Shown here piece by piece: positions 15,175 to 22,784 of a stretch of DNA of 64,000 nt. The notes under the pieces were generated by a model. The model had not been told where the DNA came from. It did not search any database and saw only the letters and a list, made by a program, of their open reading frames with translations. Numbering within the stretch: the first letter of the stretch is position 1; each line of letters begins with the position of its first letter. The position numbers were made by a program, and so were the translations under genes. Source of the stretch: Flagellimonas abyssi (GTDB lineage: Bacteria > Bacteroidota > Bacteroidia > Flavobacteriales > Flavobacteriaceae); contig NZ_JAHZSV010000008.1 in assembly GCF_019457905.1 (NCBI RefSeq), positions 1 to 64,000 of the forward strand, in the 5' to 3' direction.

Positions 15175-18078
15175 TTAAAAAGTATATTTAAGTCCAAGGC
15201 TAAATGTTCTGCCCAAAGTATAAGAGCGAACTACATCGGTAATAGTCTCTCTTTGTGGGGCGCCTGGTCCCAAACGTACTTCTCTGTCATCTGAAAATGC
15301 TTCCAATTCCGCTCTACTTTCAGAAGTCAAGTAGTTTATGGACTGTTCTATTTTTGGATTTAACAAGTTTTGTCCGGATAACGATACTTGAAAGTTTTGT
15401 CCAAACTGCTTACTGATTTTTGAGTTCAACACCACGAATCCTTTTTCCAAAATGGCATCATTATAACGGGTATCCCAATCTTCTTGAGCTCTTGCAAATC
15501 CCATGGCAAAAATCTTGTCCGAAGCATAGCTTGCTGATACGTTGGCTACCCAATTGTTGGAGGTTTCCAAGTTTAAACTACTGTTCATGATCCAATCGGA
15601 AGCACCTTGTAGGGGGGCATTTTTATTGGTTCCGTATCTAAAAGTTTCTATAATTGCACCTTCTTCCGTGGTTCTTTCGATAAGGTCTTGCTCGTGCCAC
15701 ATTCTACTGGCGTTTAGTACCAAACTTAGTGTTGGTCCTAATGGGTTGCCGTTCTCATCGTTCATTTCAGGAGTGATGATATCTATTTTGGATTCTATCT
15801 CGATACCATAGATAGTGGCTTCTTCCCCTGTGTTTCTAAAGGTGAACAAGGCACCATCGGAACCACGTGCACGTACTTTGTTGATGGGGTCTTCTATGCT
15901 TTTATAAAACAAGGAAGCAGAAACCAGCTGACCCCTAGTTGGAAAGAACTCCCATTTAAGGTCAAAGTTGTTGGCGAACGAAGCTTCCAATGCATTATCT
16001 CCAACAGTACCAAAAACTTGTTGCCCTGTGGGGGAAATGTATCGAAAAGGAGCAATTTCCTTAAACTCTGGAAGTGTGATGCTGCGGCTGGCAGCAAAAC
16101 GAAGGGCATGTTCTTCGTTAAGTGCATATTTTATGTTCAAACTAGGATAAACGTTGGTATAATCCCTTGAAACGGAACCAACTTCACCGCCAGGTGCATT
16201 GGCCACATCATAGTTTACTACGATTTCATCTTGTTGTGCCCTAAGTCCGGCGTTAAAGTTCCAGTTTCCAAAGCCAACGTTAAAAAGAGCAAACCCTGCA
16301 ATGGATTCATACTCACCGGTATATTCATCCTTTACTTCTCCAGCTTCGTTGGACTGGAAAGCGATGATTTCCAAAATATTGTTATTGAAGTTGGCATCTG
16401 TAAAAATCTGATCAAGATCATCCAATGAAGTGGAGCTTGGTCTATTGTCATCTACGTTGGAAACTCCATAAAAAGTAGATTCAAAATCTCTTGTCTTTTT
16501 TCTATAGTTCGCCCCAAGGTCAATGTAAAATTTTTTATTTTCTTCATCAATGATTTTCAGCCTATCTTTTAAGAGACCGTTGTACTCTTCATCATCAATT
16601 GTCTGGGAAAGTTTTCTTGATTCAAAGGCACTGTTTTCGTAGAGAAAAGCATTTACGGGGTCTGAGGTAAAGTTGATGATGTTACGAATCCTGTTCGGCT
16701 CATCGGCGTTAAGTTTGTTATAACTAACGGCCCAGTCCAATACATTTTTTTCTCCAAACTTGTGGTTACCGATTAATTGGGTAACAAACAAACGGGTCTG
16801 CTTGGTGTTTTGATCTCTTAAAAAATCAGAAAAATCTCCTATGGTCTCTTCCTGAATGTTACCAAAACCGTTTCTACCTCCTTCTGACACTACATCATTT
16901 AATGTATTTACAAAAAGCGTTACAGATTTTATTATGTTTTTTTCATCTTGGTAGGTAAGGTCCAACATGGCATTGTTTACATGCTCTGTTTCCCACTGTT
17001 GAAAATCTGTAATGGAATCTGTAACCGTTACCTGATCATAAATCAAAAATTCGCCAGGGCTGTAATATTTATGATTTTTGGAGTTGGACAATGTACCAAA
17101 CACTTTGAACTTGTTGTCAAAAAAGGATTTTCCACCACTAATGTTGACGCCCATATTGGCTGGTGTTTCAACAGTACTGGCGTCCCATGATTGGTTGGTG
17201 ATTTGATCTCTAATGTCGATATCGGTATCGTAAAATCCGAGAGAGGTATCTTCGTAGTTTGCTGTTACCTTAAAACCTTGCCCGTCCGATCCATCGCCAA
17301 TAGCATTGGTGTTGGCTCCAATGGAAACACCCACTTCCAATTCACTGGTTCCGGACAATTCCCTTGAGGCAATATTTATATTACCGGAAGCTTGGTCGGC
17401 AGAAGTGGCAGCAGAATAGGTTTTGCTAATACTCACGTTTTGGATTACCCTAGTTGGGAACAAGCCAAGGTCTATGTTTTTTTTCTCGATGTCATCGGAT
17501 GGAATAGGAAGACCATTAAAGGTAGTGGTCAAATATCTATCTCCAAGACCACGAACAAATACATCTCCAGAAGCTTCACTTTCAGTAACACCGGAGATTT
17601 TAGTAGCGGCAGATTTTACATCGGAGATTCCTAAATTTCCTAATTCTACAGCGCCGATACTTTCCTTTATTTCAATTGCTCTTTTTTGATCTAATAGTAA
17701 GGCAGTCTCGGAATCTTTCCTGGCTACAGTGGTAACTACTACTTCATCTAGTGCCATTCCCTGTCCAGCACTCATTGGAACGTCTACGCTAGTAACTTTT
17801 CCAGCTTCTACTGTTACATTTGGGATTTCTACGGTTTCATAACCTAAATAACTATATACTAAAATGTAAGTGCCCGGGGCAATCCCGGAAACTTCATAAA
17901 GGCCATCAAAATCGGAAGTAGTTCCAATAGTGGTACCCTTAATTACCACATTGGCAAAAGCAAGTGGCTCATTGTTGTACTCTTGGTCGGTTAGTTTACC
18001 GACAATGCTACCCGTGGATTGCTGGGCGCTGCTCAGTGATGTTGCAAACAAGGCAAAAATCAGTAAAAAATATTTCAT
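15175..18078 (-). CDS. TonB-dependent receptor with CarboxypepD-regulatory-like domain
   Basis: A 967-residue outer-membrane receptor. The signal peptide (MKYFLLIFALFATSLSSAQ) is followed by a carboxypeptidase-D regulatory-like domain (about 20-110: IVGKLTDQ, TTSDFDGLYEV, SYLGYETVEI). Then comes the plug with a TonB-box-like DEVVVT stretch and VFVRGLGDRYLTTTFNGLPIPS (plug, about 170-190), and a 22-strand barrel ending SLGLKYTF. It is a plain TonB receptor and not SusC, since no SusD follows. The internal ATG that begins the signal peptide was chosen over a start 11 codons earlier. It is cotranscribed with the triple beta-helix lipoprotein and divergent from a PhoB/PhoR-like pair, suggesting transport of a phosphate-containing or other regulated nutrient. 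The substrate is inference. Confidence 0.85.
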   Translation of the reverse strand: MKYFLLIFALFATSLSSAQQSTGSIVGKLTDQEYNNEPLAFANVVIKGTTIGTTSDFDGLYEVSGIAPGTYILVYSYLGYETVEIPNVTVEAGKVTSVDVPMSAGQGMALDEVVVTTVARKDSETALLLDQKRAIEIKESIGAVELGNLGISDVKSAATKISGVTESEASGDVFVRGLGDRYLTTTFNGLPIPSDDIEKKNIDLGLFPTRVIQNVSISKTYSAATSADQASGNINIASRELSGTSELEVGVSIGANTNAIGDGSDGQGFKVTANYEDTSLGFYDTDIDIRDQITNQSWDASTVETPANMGVNISGGKSFFDNKFKVFGTLSNSKNHKYYSPGEFLIYDQVTVTDSITDFQQWETEHVNNAMLDLTYQDEKNIIKSVTLFVNTLNDVVSEGGRNGFGNIQEETIGDFSDFLRDQNTKQTRLFVTQLIGNHKFGEKNVLDWAVSYNKLNADEPNRIRNIINFTSDPVNAFLYENSAFESRKLSQTIDDEEYNGLLKDRLKIIDEENKKFYIDLGANYRKKTRDFESTFYGVSNVDDNRPSSTSLDDLDQIFTDANFNNNILEIIAFQSNEAGEVKDEYTGEYESIAGFALFNVGFGNWNFNAGLRAQQDEIVVNYDVANAPGGEVGSVSRDYTNVYPSLNIKYALNEEHALRFAASRSITLPEFKEIAPFRYISPTGQQVFGTVGDNALEASFANNFDLKWEFFPTRGQLVSASLFYKSIEDPINKVRARGSDGALFTFRNTGEEATIYGIEIESKIDIITPEMNDENGNPLGPTLSLVLNASRMWHEQDLIERTTEEGAIIETFRYGTNKNAPLQGASDWIMNSSLNLETSNNWVANVSASYASDKIFAMGFARAQEDWDTRYNDAILEKGFVVLNSKISKQFGQNFQVSLSGQNLLNPKIEQSINYLTSESRAELEAFSDDREVRLGPGAPQRETITDVVRSYTLGRTFSLGLKYTF

Positions 18079-18138
18079 TATCAGGTATATATTTGGCGCA
18101 AAGAACGCCACAGGTTGTAAAAGCCGTGTTAGTTGTAT

Positions 18139-18203
18139 GTTAAGTGTTTATTTCAGTTTTGTTACAATAAGGTTACTAGATTAAATCAACGTTAAGCGTT
18201 TAT
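18139..18203. promoter_or_regulatory. Direct repeats between TonB receptor and response regulator
   Basis: GTTAAGTGTTTAT (18139-18151) and GTTAAGCGTTTAT (18191-18203) differ at one base and start 52 bases apart, near five helical turns. Between them GTTAC occurs twice at an 11-base interval (18161 and 18172), the spacing at which OmpR/PhoB-family regulators bind. The second long repeat lies where a -33 element would be expected for the response-regulator promoter. Binding by the adjacent regulator is inference. Confidence 0.5.
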
Positions 18204-18222
18204 CCCGTAAGTGTATTATCTT

Positions 18223-18230
18223 TACATTTG
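18223..18230 (+). promoter_or_regulatory. -7 element of the two-component operon
   Basis: TACATTTG is an exact TAnnTTTG match 26 bases before the ATG of the response regulator. There is no TTG at the normal -33 distance; a repeated GTTAAGCGTTTAT lies there instead, which would fit an activator-dependent promoter. Confidence 0.55.
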
Positions 18231-18256
18231 GGCGTTTAACACAGAAATACCATCCC

Positions 18257-18943
18257 ATGAAAAACAAGGACATTAAGATTCTATTGGTAGACGATGAACC
18301 TGATATTCTGGAAATTATAAGCTATAACCTTTCTGCCGAAGGGTACGAAGTATTCACTGCCAAAAACGGAGTGGAAGGAGTTGCGAAGGCCAAGAAGAAA
18401 AGCCCCCATCTTATTATTATGGATGTTATGATGCCGGAAATGGATGGTATTGAGGCATGCGAAGTAATCCGAAGCACACCGGGGTTGGATCATACTATAA
18501 TCACTTTCTTGACGGCACGAGGAGAAGATTATTCCCAAGTGGCCGGTTTTGATGCAGGGGCAGACGATTATATCACCAAGCCCATAAAACCAAAAGTATT
18601 GGTTAGCAAAGTGAAGGCCTTGTTGCGAAGGTTGAAAGATGACAAGAAGGAAGTGGAAGATATCGTCAAAGTCGGAGAGATTATCATCAATAGGGAAGAG
18701 TACAAAATTGTGAACGATGGTGAAGAAATGGTCCTGCCAAGAAAGGAATTTGAGCTTCTTTCACTTTTAACATCCAAACCAAACAAAGTCTTTAAACGAG
18801 AAGTAATCTTGGATAAAGTTTGGGGCAACGAAGTGGTGGTTGGTGGCCGAACCATAGATGTTCATATTAGAAAATTACGCGAAAAAATCGGAGATCACCA
18901 CTTTAAAACCGTTAAAGGTGTGGGGTATAAGTTTGTACTCTAA
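18257..18943 (+). CDS. OmpR/PhoB-family response regulator
   Basis: A 228-residue response regulator. The receiver domain (1-120) has acidic residues D12 and D13, phosphoacceptor D56 in IIMDVMMPEMDG, T86 in FLTARGED, and K108 in YITKPIKP. The C-terminal winged helix of OmpR/PhoB type (about 130-228) shows LPRKEFELLSLL and GGRTIDVHIRKLREKIG, and ends GVGYKFVL. The partner kinase gene overlaps its stop by one base (TAATG). Similarity of both proteins to PhoB/PhoR and the divergent TonB receptor suggest a phosphate-type stimulus, but other OmpR-family pairs look alike, so no symbol is given. Confidence 0.9.
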   Translation: MKNKDIKILLVDDEPDILEIISYNLSAEGYEVFTAKNGVEGVAKAKKKSPHLIIMDVMMPEMDGIEACEVIRSTPGLDHTIITFLTARGEDYSQVAGFDAGADDYITKPIKPKVLVSKVKALLRRLKDDKKEVEDIVKVGEIIINREEYKIVNDGEEMVLPRKEFELLSLLTSKPNKVFKREVILDKVWGNEVVVGGRTIDVHIRKLREKIGDHHFKTVKGVGYKFVL

Positions 18944-20028
18944 TGGCCATAAAACTAAAGAAATCATACAAATTTGCACTTCGATCTTCTTTGGTTATCA
19001 CCATTTTGATCACTCTGGTATTTATAGGATTTCATATGGATGTTGACCATATAGATTGGTCGCACACCCTACTTTTTGCCTTGATAAGTTTTGGTATTTG
19101 TTTTGCCATCATTCAAATCCGTGTAGAACGCTTCATTTATAGGCGAATCAAAAGAATTTATGATGATGTCTCCCTTCTGGAGTCATCTTCCTTCTCCTCA
19201 AAACCTGTAACCACCGATATGCGCACCTTGGTACAGGAAATTGAAAAATTTGCCGAAGGAAAGAAAATAGAGATAGATACTCTTAAAATCCGTGAAGAAT
19301 ACAGAAAGGATTTTCTGGGCAACGTTTCCCACGAGCTAAAAACACCACTATTTACGGTCCAAGGTTATATTTTGACCTTACTCGATGGTGCCATGAAGGA
19401 TAAAAAGCTGCGAAAAAAATATCTGCAACGTGCTAACAAGGGTGTAGAAAGGCTCATATATATTGTAAAGGATCTTGATCTTATCACCAAACTGGAAGCA
19501 GGTGAACTGAAATTGGAAAGAGAGGATTTTGATATCATCGAGCTTATACAGAACACCTTTGACCTATTGGAAATGAAAGCGGCCAGAAAGGAAATCTCAC
19601 TCACCTTTGATATGGAATACCCAAACCCTGTCTACGTGAACGGGGACAAGGAAAAGATACAACAAGTAATAAGTAACCTTTTGGTGAACTCTATTAAATA
19701 TGGGCTGCCCAAAGGAACCACGGAGGTAAGTGTAGAAAACTTAATTAAAAATAAGGTGATCGTTCGGGTAACTGATAATGGAGGGGGTATCCCCAAACAG
19801 CATATTCCAAGATTGTTCGAACGATTTTATCGTGTGGACCAAAGTGGCAGCCGAGCCGAGGGAGGGTCCGGTCTTGGACTTTCCATTGTGAAGCACATTG
19901 TAGAAGGCCACGGCGAAAAAATTTATGTGGAGAGCGAGGTCGATGTAGGTTCCGAATTCTCATTTACATTGGAAAAAGCTAAGGCTCCGGTATCCGTAGC
20001 AGAGAAAACTTCAAACAAGGAAGAATAG
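18943..20028 (+). CDS. PhoR-like sensor histidine kinase
   Basis: A 361-residue membrane histidine kinase. Two N-terminal hydrophobic helices (about 12-30 and 42-60) enclose only a short periplasmic loop, so it probably does not sense a ligand with a large outer domain. The dimerisation helix carries the phosphoacceptor H130 in GNVSHELKTPL. The ATPase domain shows the N box (SNLLVNSIKYG), the G1 box (VTDNGGGIP) and the G2 box (GSGLGLSIVKHI). The short-loop layout resembles PhoR, which in other bacteria reads the phosphate transporter state. The last 106 bases are shared antiparallel with the glycosyltransferase gene on the opposite strand. Confidence 0.88.
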   Translation: MAIKLKKSYKFALRSSLVITILITLVFIGFHMDVDHIDWSHTLLFALISFGICFAIIQIRVERFIYRRIKRIYDDVSLLESSSFSSKPVTTDMRTLVQEIEKFAEGKKIEIDTLKIREEYRKDFLGNVSHELKTPLFTVQGYILTLLDGAMKDKKLRKKYLQRANKGVERLIYIVKDLDLITKLEAGELKLEREDFDIIELIQNTFDLLEMKAARKEISLTFDMEYPNPVYVNGDKEKIQQVISNLLVNSIKYGLPKGTTEVSVENLIKNKVIVRVTDNGGGIPKQHIPRLFERFYRVDQSGSRAEGGSGLGLSIVKHIVEGHGEKIYVESEVDVGSEFSFTLEKAKAPVSVAEKTSNKEE

Positions 20029-21065
20029 TCAGTGGTCGATTCAAACTGAGCCAAACCCGAGAATTTTTCGATTCTGGATAAATCTTTCACAGTAAAATCC
20101 TCTTGACTGGAAAAAGGGACAAGTCCTTGTTTTTGCATTCGTTTGGCCAAGTATTCTTGTTCATATTGCCCTGGAGTAGGAATAAAAAATGCCTTTTTCT
20201 CCAATTTTGCTAGATCCATAACCGTGGTGTATCCCGATCTACATAGCACTTTATCACTCTGGTTTATGGCAGTTTCTAGTTCGGCGGATTTCATAAAATT
20301 GTAGTGCCGTATTTTTCCTCTTGGGGTTTGAATCTCTTCCACAACCTGTTCGTCCTCTATTTTACCTTTTACAAAGAGAATATTGCCTTCAAATGGTTGT
20401 AATTCACTAAGTAGTTTCTCCTCCAGCATTGTTCGTTGAGGTTCCGGACCGGATAGTAAAACCATCAAGTCATTGGTGATGGCAAGTTGTTTTTTTTCAA
20501 ACCGGCTTAAAGGACCCAAATACACAATGTTCAATTTGGATTTTTTTAAGTGGCCCAATTTTCCGGTCAAGTTGGGTTTGTCCTTTACATCGGGTACCCA
20601 GCAAGCATCAAATTTTTTAATGATTTTTTGATGTGCTTTGGAACTCATCCAAGTCGTGTTACCGGAAAGTACATTGAGTTGATGCGTAATAAATACACAG
20701 GGCACTTTTTTATAGTAGGCACCCAATCGGTTATCGGAGATAATTCCGTCCAAACCATGTTCTTTCACCAATCTTTTCACCGCTTTTTTCTCCTTGGCCA
20801 TGGCCTTCAGCACCTTTGGTGAGTCCCAGATCATTTTTATTTTGAAGTTCTTCCCCTTTTCTGCGTAAGAAATCTTGTAAGAGGGGAGTTCAAATGCCGG
20901 GATATGGGGGAACTCTTTCTTCAACAGTGATAGTGCAACGCCGTCCGATGCGATATGGGGTTGATGACCGTGCCGCAATAATTCATGAATAATAGGGATA
21001 CACCTAGTAGCATGTCCCAGTCCCCAATTCAATGGAGCTACCAGAATACGTTTGGAAGAATTCAT
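19923..21065 (-). CDS. Glycosyltransferase of the GT28/MurG-like fold
   Basis: A 380-residue GT-B-type glycosyltransferase. The N-terminal part begins RILVAPLNWGLGHATR, the glycine-rich loop found in MurG-like and MJ1255-type transferases. The donor-binding half includes VLLSGPEPQRT, CRSGYTTVMDLAKL and IPTPGQYEQEYLA, which resembles the nucleotide-sugar site. The acceptor and sugar cannot be named. The ATG at MNSSKRIL was chosen over a GTG two codons upstream. The last 35 or so codons, low in complexity (Ser, Thr, Glu), overlap the histidine kinase gene on the other strand and look like a late extension rather than part of the fold. Confidence 0.75.
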   Translation of the reverse strand: MNSSKRILVAPLNWGLGHATRCIPIIHELLRHGHQPHIASDGVALSLLKKEFPHIPAFELPSYKISYAEKGKNFKIKMIWDSPKVLKAMAKEKKAVKRLVKEHGLDGIISDNRLGAYYKKVPCVFITHQLNVLSGNTTWMSSKAHQKIIKKFDACWVPDVKDKPNLTGKLGHLKKSKLNIVYLGPLSRFEKKQLAITNDLMVLLSGPEPQRTMLEEKLLSELQPFEGNILFVKGKIEDEQVVEEIQTPRGKIRHYNFMKSAELETAINQSDKVLCRSGYTTVMDLAKLEKKAFFIPTPGQYEQEYLAKRMQKQGLVPFSSQEDFTVKDLSRIEKFSGLAQFESTTDYSSLFEVFSATDTGALAFSNVNENSEPTSTSLST

Positions 21066-21106
21066 ACCCACAAAAAAACAAAATGCGAATTGCTTTTAGA
21101 TTTCCT

Positions 21107-21114
21107 TAGTTTTG
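21107..21114 (+). promoter_or_regulatory. Possible -7 element for trmB
   Basis: TAGTTTTG matches TAnnTTTG 36 bases upstream of the GTG start. The nearest TTG is only 14 bases upstream, closer than usual, so the promoter is only partly supported. Confidence 0.4.
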
Positions 21115-21150
21115 CCAAATCATTAATTTTTTGCTCAATCAAATACCAAA

Positions 21151-21819
21151 GTGGGAAGTAAAAACAAATTAAAAAGGTTCAAGGAGAACGAAACATTTAC
21201 CAATGTGGTGCAACCCGCGCGGGAAGAGGTTTTGGATGGATTCGAATACAAAGGCAGATGGGCCTCTTTTTTCGGAAACGATAACCCCATTGTATTGGAA
21301 TTGGGTTGTGGTAAGGGCGAATACACCGTTGGACTTGCACAAATAAATCCGGACAAGAACCATATCGGAATAGATATAAAAGGAGCACGTTTTTGGAGAG
21401 GTGCAAAAACCGCTTTGGAAGAAAAATTAAATAATGTCGCCTTTTTGCGCTCGCAAATAGAGCTGGTGGACCACCTATTCGCAGAGGGAGAGGTCAGCGA
21501 AATCTGGATTACTTTTCCTGATCCTCAGATTAAATACAAACGAGCCAAGCATAGAATGACGAACCCTGAGTTTCTGGAGCGCTACAAAAAAATTCTGGCC
21601 CCAGGAGGATTGATCAACTTAAAGACCGATAGCGAGTATATGCACGGCTATACATTGGGACTTTTACAAGGCTTGGGACACGAAATTGTGTATGCGAATC
21701 ATGATGTTTATAAGAATGAGGGAGCCCCTCAAGAAGTTCTTGGAATTCAGACTTTCTACGAAAATCAGTATCTTGAGAAAGGAAAATCAATTACCTATAT
21801 CCAATTTAGGATCAACTAA
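21151..21819 (+). CDS. trmB: tRNA (guanine-N7-)-methyltransferase
   Basis: A 222-residue SAM-dependent methyltransferase that makes m7G46 in the tRNA variable loop. The SAM-binding strand reads VLELGCGKGEYTVGLA (about 49-64), followed by IGIDIKGARFWRGAKTAL. The family signature is ITFPDPQIKYKRAKHRMTNPEFL (about residues 115-137), covering the catalytic Asp and tRNA-binding basic residues. The start is GTG, and I know of no better in-frame ATG before the conserved GSKNKLKRF opening. A LysE-type exporter follows after 3 bases and an alkyltransferase-like gene after that, probably one transcript. Confidence 0.93.
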   Translation: MGSKNKLKRFKENETFTNVVQPAREEVLDGFEYKGRWASFFGNDNPIVLELGCGKGEYTVGLAQINPDKNHIGIDIKGARFWRGAKTALEEKLNNVAFLRSQIELVDHLFAEGEVSEIWITFPDPQIKYKRAKHRMTNPEFLERYKKILAPGGLINLKTDSEYMHGYTLGLLQGLGHEIVYANHDVYKNEGAPQEVLGIQTFYENQYLEKGKSITYIQFRIN

Positions 21820-21822
21820 CCA

Positions 21823-22458
21823 ATGACCCACGTACTCATACTCTTTTTTGCCACATTTTCGGCGGCCTTTATGGCCACCGTGCCACCGGGCTTGCTCAAT
21901 ATGAATGCGGCCAAGGTTAGTGTGGAAAAAGGGAAGCTGAACGGAATTATTTTTAGCTTGGGCGTTTCCAGTACCATAATGGTACAGGCATACATTGCGG
22001 TTTATATTTCCAAGTTTTTGTACCGTAATCCAGAGGTAATCGATGTTCTATTTAAGATTGCGGTCGCTGTTTTTGCCTTTTTTGCCGTCTATTTTTTTAT
22101 TATGGCCAAGCGTAACAAAACTCAGTCGCAGGCTATTAAAGAGGTCAATCTGAGCAAAAAGAACAGTTTTTTTAAAGGGGTTTTGTTGGCAGCTCTCAAT
22201 TTATTGACCATTCCATACTATAGTGGATTAAACGCCATGTGGAACGAGGCTGGGTGGATTAAATTCGAGGCCAAGGACATCACTACCTTTGTTGTGGCTG
22301 CCGGGGTAGGGACATTTTCTGTTTTATACCTCTACACTTTCTATTTTGATAAGATGGAAACCAAGACCAACCGGTTCTCCAAGAACTCCAATTATATTTT
22401 GAGTGCTTTGATGCTCTTGCTATTGATCATTACACTGATTCGAATCATGTATCGCTGA
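21823..22458 (+). CDS. LysE-family exporter
   Basis: A 211-residue membrane protein with about six hydrophobic helices. The first helix ends in the family motif VPPGLLNMNAAK (about 21-32), equivalent to the PGP region of LysE/RhtB amino-acid exporters, followed by GIIFSLGVS. A second conserved stretch, GVLLAALNLLTIPYY, is in the middle. The substrate is unknown; LysE-type proteins export basic or neutral amino acids. It is placed 3 bases after trmB and 1 base before the alkyltransferase-like gene. Confidence 0.8.
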   Translation: MTHVLILFFATFSAAFMATVPPGLLNMNAAKVSVEKGKLNGIIFSLGVSSTIMVQAYIAVYISKFLYRNPEVIDVLFKIAVAVFAFFAVYFFIMAKRNKTQSQAIKEVNLSKKNSFFKGVLLAALNLLTIPYYSGLNAMWNEAGWIKFEAKDITTFVVAAGVGTFSVLYLYTFYFDKMETKTNRFSKNSNYILSALMLLLLIITLIRIMYR

Positions 22459-22459
22459 T

Positions 22460-22783
22460 ATGGAAGAAAAAAACTTCTTTGATAAAGTGTATGAAGTTGC
22501 CAAGGAGATTCCTTATGGCAGGGTTACCTCATATGGTGCCATTGCCAAATATTTAGGGGCTGCTCGAAGTGCCCGAATGGTGGGTTGGGCCATGAACAAT
22601 TCCTTGGCAAAGGACGTTCCTGCACATCGCGTGGTGAACCGAGTGGGCGTGTTAACAGGAAAGCACCATTTTGATGGAAGCAACATTATGCAACAGCTTC
22701 TTGAAAATGAAGGTATCCCAGTAAAGGACAATCAAATCGTCGATTTTCGAAAATATTTTTGGGATCCTGCGCAGGAACTTTGA
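22460..22783 (+). CDS. Alkyltransferase-like protein (ATL, MGMT family)
   Basis: A 107-residue protein with the DNA-binding C-terminal domain of O6-methylguanine methyltransferase. The family's PCHR active site is PAHR here (P54-A55-H56-R57), so the alkyl-accepting cysteine is replaced by alanine. IPYGRVTSYGAIAKYLG (18-34) carries the phosphate-rotating tyrosine and ARSARMVGWAM the arginine finger. Such ATL proteins bind alkylated guanines without repairing them and hand them to nucleotide excision repair. It is the third gene of a compact trmB-lysE-atl group, and its stop lies 1 base from the convergent amidase gene. Confidence 0.88.
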   Translation: MEEKNFFDKVYEVAKEIPYGRVTSYGAIAKYLGAARSARMVGWAMNNSLAKDVPAHRVVNRVGVLTGKHHFDGSNIMQQLLENEGIPVKDNQIVDFRKYFWDPAQEL

Positions 22784-22784
22784 A

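Noticed and set aside
15894..16127. Short frames antisense to the TonB receptor
   Set aside because: They are typical shadows of a long conserved gene and have no export signal or motif.
22460..22783. A working O6-methylguanine-DNA methyltransferase
   Set aside because: The acceptor cysteine of PCHR is alanine, so it cannot accept the alkyl group; it is an alkyltransferase-like protein.
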